From: Thiopseudomonas alkaliphila | GTDB lineage: Bacteria; Pseudomonadota; Gammaproteobacteria; Pseudomonadales; Pseudomonadaceae | DNA length: 64,000 nucleotides | Assembly (NCBI RefSeq): GCF_001267175.1 | Contig: NZ_CP012358.1 | Span: 598,501 to 662,500 of the forward strand | Direction of reading: 5' to 3' | Shown here: positions 30,582 to 38,644 of the stretch, one piece after another | Layout: each line of letters opens with the position of its first letter | Numbering within the stretch: position 1 is the stretch's first letter | Notes under the pieces: generated by a model | Databases searched by the model: none | Told to the model about the DNA's origin: nothing | The model's input: only the letters and a program-made list of their open reading frames with translations | Made by a program: the position numbers and the translations under genes

Positions 30582-31503
30582 TATAGGTCATCCATTATAA
30601 GGCAGTGCAACAGCTACACTAGCCCCTCTAACAGAAAACAAAACCACTCAAGTTAAAGTTACTGTATGCGACCCCAAAGTACCGACTGCAAGCAAAAGCA
30701 TTATTGGTCGTTGCCAATACTACTACAAACCACTCCATGAGGAATTTGTTGAAAAAACTGGAGTAGCTACCCGTAGCTTCCCTAGCGCACTATGGAGCGA
30801 CATAAAACAATGGGCTTTACAGTGGAACCCTTGGAGTGGAACGGAAAAAGAAACGAACACGGCATTATTAAGTAAGCGTGATGAATTGCTATTAGCTGAA
30901 GCCTCAGACTCTGATTGGTCTCGCCATGCTAATTTCATGATGCGCCATATTGGTTGCGGCCACACCCCACCCCCATACTACGTAAGCTATGGCTATTATT
31001 ATTGCTCACGCTATGGAAAATATCTGGAACCTAAATTATCTACAAAAGGGATTAATTGGCTAAAAGCAGGACGGGAGTTGCTCCAAATAAATATGGAGTT
31101 AGGCCTTGATCAAAATATGCAAGGAAATGATATTCACATCCCTTGCAGGCGCTACCCAAACCAAGACGTCGATATCAGTGTTCCCAAACACACCCTTGAG
31201 CTTTCTCATGACATGTTCAAGAAATTTGCCTTTGATACCCACGTGCCCGCTTACCTTGATGCTGGCCTCGCCGATTTATCCTTAAAAGACCTTTGGTGGA
31301 TAGGTACCCAACCCAACATTGAAGAGTGGGCAGACGGTGATACGTGGTCGCAAGCTGGCAGTAGTGCGCTAGAGGTTAGTAAAGACTGGGCTCAACAAGG
31401 TTATGAACAAAGCAAACAAGCCGCTTCTGATGCTGTGGAAGCTATAACAGATGCTTTAGAAAGAGCGCTCAAACAGCTTGAGGCACTAAAGTTTGGCCAA
31501 TAA
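30574..31503 (+). pseudogene. T6SS cargo gene interrupted by an in-frame TAA at codon 9
   Basis: An ATG at 30574 with AGGAG upstream overlaps the vgrG end and encodes MTNIGHPL, then TAA at 30598-30600. The same frame is open for 300 further codons to 31503. It encodes GSATATLAPLTENKTTQVKVTVC, a Cys/His/Tyr-rich patch (GCGHTPPPYYVSYGYYYCSRYGKYL), FDTHVPAYLDAGLADLSLKDLWWIG and a helical tail. Position and the VgrG tail suggest a VgrG-bound effector. I know no family. A C-to-T change (CAA to TAA) would explain the stop. The nearest in-frame ATG found downstream is at about 30886, so a shorter product of 205 residues is possible but would lack the N-terminal 104 codons. Confidence 0.7.
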
Positions 31504-31516
31504 AAGAGGCATTATT

Positions 31517-32728
31517 GTGAGTGGCAAGCGATTTTTTTTGCTCGTTTTACTTATTTTCAGTAGCTATTTTTTATTTAACAAAATAACAGGTATAGACATG
31601 CGTTGGACCCAAGTATCTTCAGAGTTCATGAAAGGTAACGATACCCAGAGCTATGGCCCCGGAGATTTTCGCATCCGTGGCGAAAAAATGGTGTCGATGA
31701 GGTTAGCTAAGCCTAAGATAACCTTTAAAAAACAAACTGCTGAAGAGCTTGCTAATTGGGATCAGCCTTTAGAAACTACAGAACCTTGGATGAAGAGTTC
31801 CAGTGAAATATTAAACCGCATGAACGTTACTTTTCATGCCGGCAGTATAAGCAATAGCACACAAACATTTCATGAGTATGCTCAAAGCAGAGCTTGGTGG
31901 CTTTCACCTGATTGGAAAACCATCTACTTAAGCACGGGTTGGCTTGATTATCACCTAGAACCTGAAGATTTTCCAGATAACCAAGTTCCACAAATAACCA
32001 AACTCTGGCGCTCCACTGACTATGGCCATAGTTGGGAGCAACTAACGTGGCCTGAGCAGCAAAATATTAGTTCGATGCGTTTTATTAACGAGCAAGAAGG
32101 CTACCTGATCGGTTGGGGGCCTCGCATTTGGCGTACAAAAAACGGCGGCAAATATTGGCATGAGATCCAAGTGCCTGTACAAGTAAAAGACTTACAACAA
32201 CCAAGAAAGCGTTTCGACTTAGTTGCTTTAGGTAAAGATAATGCGCTTTATCTAGCTTTTGTTCCCATCATTGGCACAGGGTTAAGCAGTGAAATATGGC
32301 GCTTAAAATGGGGTGAGGAGACCTCTGAACTTATTTTCAGCGTACCTGGTAATAAAGTGGATGACATATTTGCCGATGCAAATGGAAAAGTTTATGTATT
32401 TACCCACGCTGGCCCAAAATATGAAGAAAGAAACCAAATCAGTACACTTTATCAGTGGGATGGCGAAGAACTTAATGCAATACATTCTTTCCCTAAGGGC
32501 ATGCTCGGCTACGCTATTTACCAAACTCCAGTAAATAAACATCTGCTAGTACAAGGACCTGATTACGCAAGCATTTTACCGAAAGACTGGACGGCCCTGA
32601 GTAAAGATGGCGGTAAAACATGGCGCACTGATAAAAACTCATCGGCCCAAGGCGGCTATTATGACGATGTAACAGGTACAGACTGGAAGGTATCTGGTTA
32701 TTCTTTATATAAGCGCGAAATTCCTTAA
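31517..32728 (+). CDS. Membrane-anchored beta-propeller (BNR/sialidase-like) protein, possible immunity
   Basis: A 403-residue protein with an N-terminal membrane anchor (FFLLVLLIFSSYFLFNKI, residues 5-22) and an extracytoplasmic region. BNR/Asp-box motifs occur as STDYGHSWEQLTW, TKNGGKYWHEI and SKDGGKTWRTD, as in YCF48/sialidase-like propellers. No sialidase active-site arginines are evident. The start is the GTG at 31517, with AGAGG seven bases upstream. An upstream TTG overlaps the preceding gene. It lies 13 bases behind the broken cargo gene, the usual immunity position, and the periplasmic location fits protection against an envelope-acting toxin. That pairing is inference. Confidence 0.7.
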   Translation: MSGKRFFLLVLLIFSSYFLFNKITGIDMRWTQVSSEFMKGNDTQSYGPGDFRIRGEKMVSMRLAKPKITFKKQTAEELANWDQPLETTEPWMKSSSEILNRMNVTFHAGSISNSTQTFHEYAQSRAWWLSPDWKTIYLSTGWLDYHLEPEDFPDNQVPQITKLWRSTDYGHSWEQLTWPEQQNISSMRFINEQEGYLIGWGPRIWRTKNGGKYWHEIQVPVQVKDLQQPRKRFDLVALGKDNALYLAFVPIIGTGLSSEIWRLKWGEETSELIFSVPGNKVDDIFADANGKVYVFTHAGPKYEERNQISTLYQWDGEELNAIHSFPKGMLGYAIYQTPVNKHLLVQGPDYASILPKDWTALSKDGGKTWRTDKNSSAQGGYYDDVTGTDWKVSGYSLYKREIP

Positions 32729-32742
32729 AGCGACAACCCTAA

Positions 32743-32931
32743 TCCCTTTATCACAATGTCCTAGGTAGAGAGCTAAATGAGCCTTTATACCCAACTGAAA
32801 ATGTAACGTTGCACCACTTCCCTTGTGATCAACCAAATTAATGTTGGGAGAGTTGGTGGCTTGCTAACCATGCATTAACAGACACTCTTGATGAAGAGCT
32901 AGAGGAATTTACCAAATGGGAAATATTCTAA
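32743..32931 (+). pseudogene. 3' remnant of an unknown (effector?) gene
   Basis: One frame encodes SLYHNVLGRELNEPLYPTE...HHFPCDQPN, a TAA at 32839, then CWESWWLANHALTDTLDEELEEFTKWEIF and a final TAA at 32929. The sequence is protein-like but has no start region. Its end overlaps the start of the next gene by 16 bases, the kind of overlap seen between effector and immunity genes. I do not recognise the family. Confidence 0.5.
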
Positions 32932-33272
32932 TAGACGAAGACCTTTGCATGGAACTATCCGGTCTATTTTTAGGAACAGGCGCGGACTTTGTAAAAATAG
33001 CCTCCATTGCTAAAAATTACTCAATAGATTTTGTAGAAGAAACCTTCTTTAAATATGTAGCACCCGCCTGCAACTATAATACAATATGTGCGGAGCCAAT
33101 AATCATATATATATATATATATGATCGAAAAGAGCTATTAAAAAGAATATATAAAATACAAGAAAAAAGAAAAACTAAGTGGGGAAAAATATATTATGAT
33201 CTATTCTCGTTTTATCTTAAATTTAAATTTAATACGTCGTGGAGCATATTGAAAAACCACTACTACGCTTAA
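32916..33272 (+). CDS. DUF7079-like small protein, possible orphan immunity
   Basis: A 118-residue protein resembling DUF7079 in its first half: LCMELSGLFLGTGADFVKIASIAKNYSIDFVEETFFKYVAPAC, compared with the family pattern of a short helical start and a FF-x-x-VAP-C motif. The second half is lysine- and tyrosine-rich and unusually AT-rich (RIYKIQEKRKTKWGKIYYDLFSFYLKFKF), partly built from an AT dinucleotide run. AGAGGA precedes the ATG. It sits behind the remnant of a presumed effector. The C-terminus may be altered or degenerating. Confidence 0.5.
   Translation: MGNILIDEDLCMELSGLFLGTGADFVKIASIAKNYSIDFVEETFFKYVAPACNYNTICAEPIIIYIYIYDRKELLKRIYKIQEKRKTKWGKIYYDLFSFYLKFKFNTSWSILKNHYYA
33105..33122 (+). 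repeat. (AT)9 dinucleotide tract inside a coding region
   Basis: Nine AT repeats encode the IIIYIYIYD segment of the DUF7079-like protein. Such tracts can slip during replication. Loss or gain of one unit would shift the frame for the last 50 residues. Confidence 0.8.
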
Positions 33273-34696
33273 TTGATATCTTTATATCCCGCATAGGCAG
33301 CGAAGTATTAGTGGAGTTCGCCCAGGGCGATATTGACCAGCCTGTGATTATCGGCCAGCTGTACCATGGCAATGCCCTGCCGCCTTTTAATGCGGGCGAA
33401 GACAGTAATGCCAACCACCCTGGTGCCCTTTCGGGCATTCACACTCACACCCTCGATGGCCAACCCGCCGGCACCTGGGTGCTTGACGATGCCCCCCAAC
33501 AATTACGCCACAGCTTGCAGCACACACAAGCCAACAGCCAACTGAACTTAGGCTATGTGATTGAGCAGGCAAACAATTACCGTGGCCGCTTTCTGGGCGA
33601 AGGTGCCACCTTCACCAGCAGTGGCTGGGCTACCTTACGTGCCAGTGAAGGTTTGTTACTCTCCACCACGCCGCGCCCTCACGGGCAAATCACTCAAATG
33701 GACAATCAAGATGCCGTGGCACAATTGCGCGCCACTCAAGAGCAAGTGGATAATTTTGGCACCGCCGCTGGTGATGGCGGTGGCCTAAACTTAAAAGCCC
33801 TTGAAGGCCTGAGCAACGCCCTACCCAGCCTTGATGCTGAAGAACAAGGGCGCTATGAAGAAGACGTGAACGGCCAAGCCGCCGAACAGCCCGATGGCCA
33901 GCCTGTGGCGCGTTTTAGTGAACCCCACCTTGTACTTGATAGCCCCGCCGCCATTAGCCTTAGCACCCCCAACAGCAGCGCCCACTATGCGGGCGAACAT
34001 CAATTGTTTGCCAGCCAAGGCGATGTTCACTTAGCCGCCCAAGGCAGCATGGCTGTGGCCACGGGCGATGGTGCTAGCCTGTATGCCACCGACGGCGGCG
34101 CCAAAATAATGGCCAACCACGGCAGTGTTAGCCTACAAGCCCACGAAGGTGCATTAGCGCTACAAGCAGATAAAGACGCCACCATCACTTCGTCTGGCAG
34201 CCGTATTGAAGTAAACGCACAACAAAAAATTGTGCTCAGCGCTGGCGGCGCTACCATCACACTGGATGGCGCCAACCTCATCCTCTCTGCCAAGGGCACT
34301 TTTACCGTCAACACCGCTACCCATAACTGGACGGCTGGTGATAGCCAGACTGCTAAGGCAAAGGCGTTACCGAAGGGGCTGGCTACCGCCGTTAGTGCTT
34401 CTTCGTTACTGCCAACATCTACAACTACGCCAACACTGAGTGAACCTACTCATGGCGAGTTTCACTTTAGGTACCTTTATCATGATGGTGAGCCTGTTAA
34501 AAACGCCGCATTCACAGCAAGACTCCCAGATGGAAGCGTCCATGAGGGCCAATTAGACGAGCAAGGATACGTCTTCCTTTCAGGCATCCCTAACGGGACA
34601 ATAGAACTTACCATTGATGAAGATGAGCGCCCTTACACAGCGTTTAAAATGCCCATTAAAACGGATGACGACTTAACAGAATGGATGCAGGCATAA
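33239..34696 (+). pseudogene. Headless vgrG 3' cassette with a different cargo-binding tail
   Basis: From about 33285 the reading frame continues the vgrG of module 2 at IGSEVLVEFAQGDIDQPVIIGQLYHG through the DUF2345 region. The gp27-like half and most of the OB fold are missing. A GTG at 33239 opens the frame (MEHIEKPLLRLIDIFI then homology), without a convincing ribosome site. After LPKGLAT the tail differs wholly from the complete copy: PTHGEFHFRYLYHDGEPVKNAAFTARLPDGSVHEGQL, a transthyretin-like beta-sandwich of the kind that binds cargo. The following effector starts two bases after the stop. It cannot form a spike trimer on its own, but can serve as recombination donor. Confidence 0.85.
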
Positions 34697-34698
34697 CC

Positions 34699-36354
34699 AT
34701 GTCAATACTCGATAAAGTATGGGAAGGCACCACCGATGGCTTTGGCTGGTTGCGCAATGTCATTATTGGCGAATGGGCAGATAATCGCTCATTAAGCGAG
34801 ATCACCACAGATGCCATAATAGGGTTTGTGCCGGGTGTGGGCTCTATTGTTACCCTCCGCGATCTCATCGCTATTATCTATCGGCTTTCCAGCTCGCCAG
34901 AACGGCGAGAAGATGTTGAAGAGTGGATTTTATTAATCGCCATGTTGCTACCACTGATTATTACGGTCGCTGGAGCAGCTGTGGCGGGTGTGGGTGCACT
35001 AGTCGGTGCTGAGTTAGGCGGCTTTTTACGTGCACTAGCCCTCTTACTCGTTAAAAAAGGAGGCGCTGGGCTCAAAAACATCACCGATTTCTTGCGTGCC
35101 CATGGCTATGGCTCAACCGTAAAAGCACTCAGTGAAGTAAAGTTTGCTCAGTACGAACAAGCGTTAATGCGAGGGCTCAATGAACAGTTCAACAAACTCA
35201 CGCAACTGATTAATGATTTTATTGCTCGCATCAACAGTTTACAGCTGGACAAACTCCCACCATGGCTGGGCGGAGATAAAATCAATAAAGCGCTTGCCCA
35301 TGCAAAAACTTGGCTACATCATTTAGAAGAATTACGACAAAGCGCAGGCACTATGGTGCCTAGTGCACTAAAAGAGTTAGACCAACGTTTGGGGGCCTTG
35401 CTAAGCGGCAATGTCAAAGCCGCCACACAAAGCACCCACTCCCTTAATACAGGAGTAGAAGCGCCCTCCTTATCTGCTTCTCAAACCCAAAGCGAAAAAG
35501 GTGTATTAACCTCACAGGGAAACCCTGAGCCAGGCAACACTCGGCGCACCCAAGAACGCCATACTGTTCGCCATGCCCTTCCTCTAAAAGGCGGCAAACG
35601 AGAATATGGCATTACCGATGCTTCCGCCCGACCGGTAGGTGCGAAACCTTATAAAGATGGCGATGTGTTGGATAATCCGCCTGTTCGAATCGATGACTGG
35701 GAAGAGCTCTACGCTGGCAGAGTTCACCAAGGCTGGCCGGATTTAACCTTTGGTAGTAATTACGCTACGTTTTCTCGCTTAGAGGCCAATACGATACAAT
35801 CGGGCAGTGATACAAAGTTTGTTCGTGTGGTGCAAAAAGGTAACTCAAAGCAAGATAACGGCACCTTTTTTAACCGCGAACTGCCTGTGGATGGACAAGA
35901 TTTACGCACCAACTCCGCCGTAAAAGATGCTTGGAACCAAAACGGCGAATATTACGAAATGCTGATTCCAGCGAAAGGCCATGTGGTATGGAAAGAACTG
36001 CTAGAACTCCGCCAACAACGAGCCCCCAAAGGCGTGGTGCTCAACCCTCAACAAGAAGAAGTATTACGCTTTTGGGAAGGACCAGCAGCGTCACAGCCAT
36101 ATGAAATAACACTTTCTGATGGAACAAAAAAATTAGACTCTTGGGTATTACCTGGCGGAAAACCACAACAGCTCTTCGATTATGAAGAGCTACAAATACT
36201 CCGTAAACACGGTTTTATGACCGAAAGAAAACCTACCAACTTCACAGATTACAACGAAGAGCTCAATAATATCGTGCCGCAATCAGGCCCCGCTTTTGAG
36301 GTATTGCCTGCGGATAAAGCTATTCCACCAGCACAAGGAGCACAAAGCCTATGA
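34699..36354 (+). CDS. T6SS effector with N-terminal membrane region and unknown C-terminal toxin domain
   Basis: A 551-residue protein (start ATG at 34699, AGG eight bases upstream; an ATG at 34681 overlaps the vgrG cassette). Residues 25-60 (SLSEITTDAIIGFVPGVGSIVTLRDLIAIIYRL) and the hydrophobic stretch 75-120 (LLIAMLLPLIITVAGAAVAGVGALVGAEL) resemble the transmembrane entry region of PAAR/VgrG-linked polymorphic toxins. A helical section to about 260 and a low-complexity linker follow. From about residue 290 a distinct domain begins, with ITDASARPVGAKPYKDGD, KFVRVVQKGNSKQDNGTFFNREL, YYEMLIPAKGHVVWKE and SWVLPGGKPQQLF. The order RVV, GTFF, IPAKG, PGGKPQ faintly recalls ADP-ribosyltransferase/NADase-like toxins. 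That is a guess. The stop overlaps the downstream immunity gene (ATGA). Confidence 0.75.
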   Translation: MSILDKVWEGTTDGFGWLRNVIIGEWADNRSLSEITTDAIIGFVPGVGSIVTLRDLIAIIYRLSSSPERREDVEEWILLIAMLLPLIITVAGAAVAGVGALVGAELGGFLRALALLLVKKGGAGLKNITDFLRAHGYGSTVKALSEVKFAQYEQALMRGLNEQFNKLTQLINDFIARINSLQLDKLPPWLGGDKINKALAHAKTWLHHLEELRQSAGTMVPSALKELDQRLGALLSGNVKAATQSTHSLNTGVEAPSLSASQTQSEKGVLTSQGNPEPGNTRRTQERHTVRHALPLKGGKREYGITDASARPVGAKPYKDGDVLDNPPVRIDDWEELYAGRVHQGWPDLTFGSNYATFSRLEANTIQSGSDTKFVRVVQKGNSKQDNGTFFNRELPVDGQDLRTNSAVKDAWNQNGEYYEMLIPAKGHVVWKELLELRQQRAPKGVVLNPQQEEVLRFWEGPAASQPYEITLSDGTKKLDSWVLPGGKPQQLFDYEELQILRKHGFMTERKPTNFTDYNEELNNIVPQSGPAFEVLPADKAIPPAQGAQSL

Positions 36355-37058
36355 AGGATTACGCCAACGCCCCCGACAAAAAACTTCGCAAAGCCTGGCT
36401 GAAGCGTAAGTTTTTATCTTTTGAATATCATGAAGAATTGGTAACACTTCATTCACAGTGGCTTAAACGGCTGTACGAACTCTTGAAAGCCTCCAATGCT
36501 AAAGAAGAATTTCCAGAAGATTATGATTACTTATGGACTATAGCTATCCCTAATTTTGAAAAAATTAGCAAGCCAGGCCAGCTTGATCCCAACAAATGGG
36601 AGCCAGGACGTAGCGCTGGGGTCGCACGTTCCATCCCAGATTATCGTGAGCTTATGTACCATAATTATTGTTGGAACTGGTTAGATAAACATGAGTGGGA
36701 GCAGGAAATTTTACAACCTTGGAATGAAATGCTCCGCATGTGCACCAACATTCGCCAAACAGTGGATAATTTGTGGTTTAACCCAAGAAAAGGCAATGAC
36801 GACGCTATATTAAATGAACGCTATACAGGCCCCATCGATTGGCCTGCACACTGGGAAGACGCCCCAAGAGAGGTACCTAAAAGTGTCGCAGGCGGCCAAT
36901 CCTGCCCTCGATCAGGCTGGTGGTTCTCCCTTGCCGAACCTCAAACCATACAGCGCTATTATTTTAAAGAAGGCGAAACATTCCCTGTTTTTGAAGGCAG
37001 CCGTTACGGCGATACATTTTGGCAATGGGCGCATAATCAATCGGATACACAAGAATAG
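36351..37058 (+). CDS. Presumed immunity protein (Imm71/72-like), copy 1
   Basis: A 235-residue soluble protein overlapping the effector stop by four bases. The C-terminal segment AGGQSCPRSGWWFSLAEP followed by RYYFKEGETFPVFEGSRYGDTFWQW matches the CPxSGWW...G..FP signature seen in Imm71/Imm72-type immunity proteins. The helical N-terminal half (AWLKRKFLSFEYHEELVTLHSQWLKRLYELLK) is otherwise unassigned. No signal peptide or membrane helix is visible, so it would act in the cytoplasm, consistent with a cytoplasmic toxin target. It differs from copy 2 mainly in a patch around residues 147-165. Confidence 0.72.
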   Translation: MKDYANAPDKKLRKAWLKRKFLSFEYHEELVTLHSQWLKRLYELLKASNAKEEFPEDYDYLWTIAIPNFEKISKPGQLDPNKWEPGRSAGVARSIPDYRELMYHNYCWNWLDKHEWEQEILQPWNEMLRMCTNIRQTVDNLWFNPRKGNDDAILNERYTGPIDWPAHWEDAPREVPKSVAGGQSCPRSGWWFSLAEPQTIQRYYFKEGETFPVFEGSRYGDTFWQWAHNQSDTQE

Positions 37059-37085
37059 TTGGGCATAGCTCCCTGAAATATAGCA

Positions 37086-37793
37086 ATGAGAGATTACGCC
37101 AACGCCCCCGACAAAGAACTTCGCAAAGCCTGGCTGAAGCGTAAGTTTTTATCTTTTGAATATCATGAAGAATTGGTAACACTTCATTCACAGTGGCTTA
37201 AACGGCTGTACGAACTCTTGAAAGCCTCCAATGCTAAAGAAGAATTTCCAGAAGATTATGATTACTTATGGACTATAGCTATTCCTAATTTTGAAAAAAT
37301 TAGCAAGCCAGGCCAGCTTGATCCCAACAAATGGGAGCCAGGACGTAGCGCTGGGGTCGCACGTTCCATCCCAGATTATCGTGAACTTATGTACCATAAT
37401 TATTGTTGGAACTGGTTAAATAAAGATGAGTGGGAGCAGGAAATTTTACAACCTTGGAATGAAATGCTCCGCATGTGCACCAACATTCGCCAAACAGTGG
37501 ATAATTTATGGGTAAGTCGCTTTACAGGTGATGACGATAGTATATTAGATGAAGAAATTACAGGCCCCATCGATTGGCCTGCACATTGGGAAGACGTGCC
37601 AAAAGAGGTGCCTAAAAGTGTCGCAGGCGGCCAATCCTGCCCTCGATCAGGCTGGTGGTACTCCCTTGCCGAACCTCAAACCATACAACGTTATTATTTT
37701 AAAGAAGGCGAAACATTCCCTGTTTTTGAAGGCAGCCGTTACGGCGATACGTTCTGGCAATGGGCGCATAATCAATCGGATACACAGGAATAG
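37086..37793 (+). CDS. Presumed immunity protein (Imm71/72-like), copy 2
   Basis: A 235-residue tandem copy of the preceding gene. It starts MRDYANAPDKELRKAW instead of MKDYANAPDKKLRKAW. It differs chiefly where copy 1 reads FNPRKGNDDAILNERYTG and this one VSRFTGDDDSILDEEITG, plus a few single changes (for example LDKHEWEQ to LNKDEWEQ and APREV to VPKEV). The CPRSGWW motif is retained. The clustering of replacements suggests either import of a variant segment or selection on a contact surface. Both copies should be co-transcribed with the effector, though linker DNA separates them. Confidence 0.72.
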   Translation: MRDYANAPDKELRKAWLKRKFLSFEYHEELVTLHSQWLKRLYELLKASNAKEEFPEDYDYLWTIAIPNFEKISKPGQLDPNKWEPGRSAGVARSIPDYRELMYHNYCWNWLNKDEWEQEILQPWNEMLRMCTNIRQTVDNLWVSRFTGDDDSILDEEITGPIDWPAHWEDVPKEVPKSVAGGQSCPRSGWWYSLAEPQTIQRYYFKEGETFPVFEGSRYGDTFWQWAHNQSDTQE

Positions 37794-37820
37794 TTGGGCA
37801 TAGCTCCCTGAAATATAGCA

Positions 37821-38021
37821 ATGAGAGATTACGCCAACCAACGCCCCCCGACAAAGAACTTCGCAAAGCGTGGCTGAAGCGTAAGTTTTTGTCCTATGAA
37901 TACCATGAAGAACTCGTAGTACTTCATGCACAGTGGTATGAGATTGTGCGCAAAGCGCTAGAAAGGCCTGAAGTAAAAAAAGAATACCCAAGCTTATATC
38001 AAGAATTTAAAGAGTGTAATC
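37821..38021 (+). pseudogene. Broken third immunity paralog
   Basis: The ATG at 37821 and first six codons copy the previous genes. A five-base insertion in the poly-C region then throws the frame to a TGA. In the original frame the DNA encodes DKELRKAWLKRKFLSYEYHEELVVLHAQWYEIVRKALERPEVKKEYPSLYQEFKEC, diverging from copies 1 and 2 after the first 50 residues. At about 38022 it stops where a vgrG fragment in the opposite orientation begins. It is a relic of a third, distinct immunity variant. Confidence 0.75.
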
Positions 38022-38640
38022 CCCCCTTGGCCAAGGTCGGTGCCTTCTTCGGTGGCGCTTAAGGCTTCCATCAATGGGGTGTGGGCTTCAACGGCGGGCA
38101 GCTCTTCAGCTGCGGGCTCGCCTTCAAGGTTAGCGCCTTGCTTAGTGGCCACATCAGCCAGTTGGGTAGCGAGCGCTTGAGCGTGTTCGTGCAGGGCGAC
38201 GGCGTTTTGGGCATCCATGGCATCTTGGCCGGCAGCACTGCTCAGCAGTAAGCCTTTGCCGGCGCGTACCGCGCCTTGGGCAGCAGTGGTTAAGGCCACG
38301 CCATAGCCTTTATCCGCTTCGCGGGCGTTATCGGGCGCATGCTTTATATGGCCTAAGTACAGGGCGGTGTCGTAATCGGTGGTAGAAAGTGTAATACCAC
38401 TTTGCTGGGGGCTATCATCAAAGCGCAATTGGCGATAACCGCCCGTGCCCTCGGCACTGGTGCTAAGATCTTGAGTTTTAAGGCCACTGAACACGCCGCT
38501 ATGCTCGTTACCACTAAACCACATAGGCGCATTGCCCGTGGCACCACTGCCGCCTTGGGTCACTTGGTTGTGGGGCACATCCTCTTGGCCCACCCGTGGG
38601 GTAAATACGCTGCCCCAGTTGCGCCCGCCATGGTAACGAA
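38022..38640 (-). pseudogene. Internal fragment of the module-3 vgrG
   Basis: Leftward sequence encoding VPHNQVTQGGSGATGNAPMWFSGNEHSGVFSGLKTQDLST to EGTDLGQGG, nearly identical to residues about 515-705 of the vgrG at 48256-50964. It has no N-terminal half and no end of the beta-helix. Relative to the intact gene, 78 bases (49423-49500) are missing exactly between two CCTCTTG repeats, so a slippage-type in-frame deletion has occurred. At the other end it also diverges soon after CTGCCCCAGTTGC. It directly adjoins the stop of the nuclease gene. Confidence 0.85.
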
Positions 38641-38644
38641 CCAG

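Larger units (their letters stand above)
36351..37820 (+). repeat. Tandem repeat of immunity gene, 735-bp unit
   Basis: Two full units (36351-37085 and 37086-37820), each an immunity gene plus the same 27-base linker beginning TTGGGCATAGCTCCCTG. A third unit begins at 37821 and is broken. Copies 1 and 2 are near-identical outside one short patch. Confidence 0.9.

Noticed and set aside
30598..30600. Recoding of the TAA (special amino acid or programmed readthrough)
   Set aside because: Known bacterial insertion of selenocysteine uses TGA, and no recoding structure is evident. A simple nonsense mutation is the easier explanation.
32999..33272. The (AT)9 tract as a proven phase-variation switch
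   Set aside because: The tract is short and lies late in a gene that may already be degenerate. Without read-level length variation only a possibility can be stated.
33821..34314. Long open frames opposite the vgrG genes (also near 29.8-30.3, 17.8 and 48.5-48.9 kb)
   Set aside because: They mirror GC-rich codon use of vgrG on the other strand, recur with each vgrG copy and show no protein family features.
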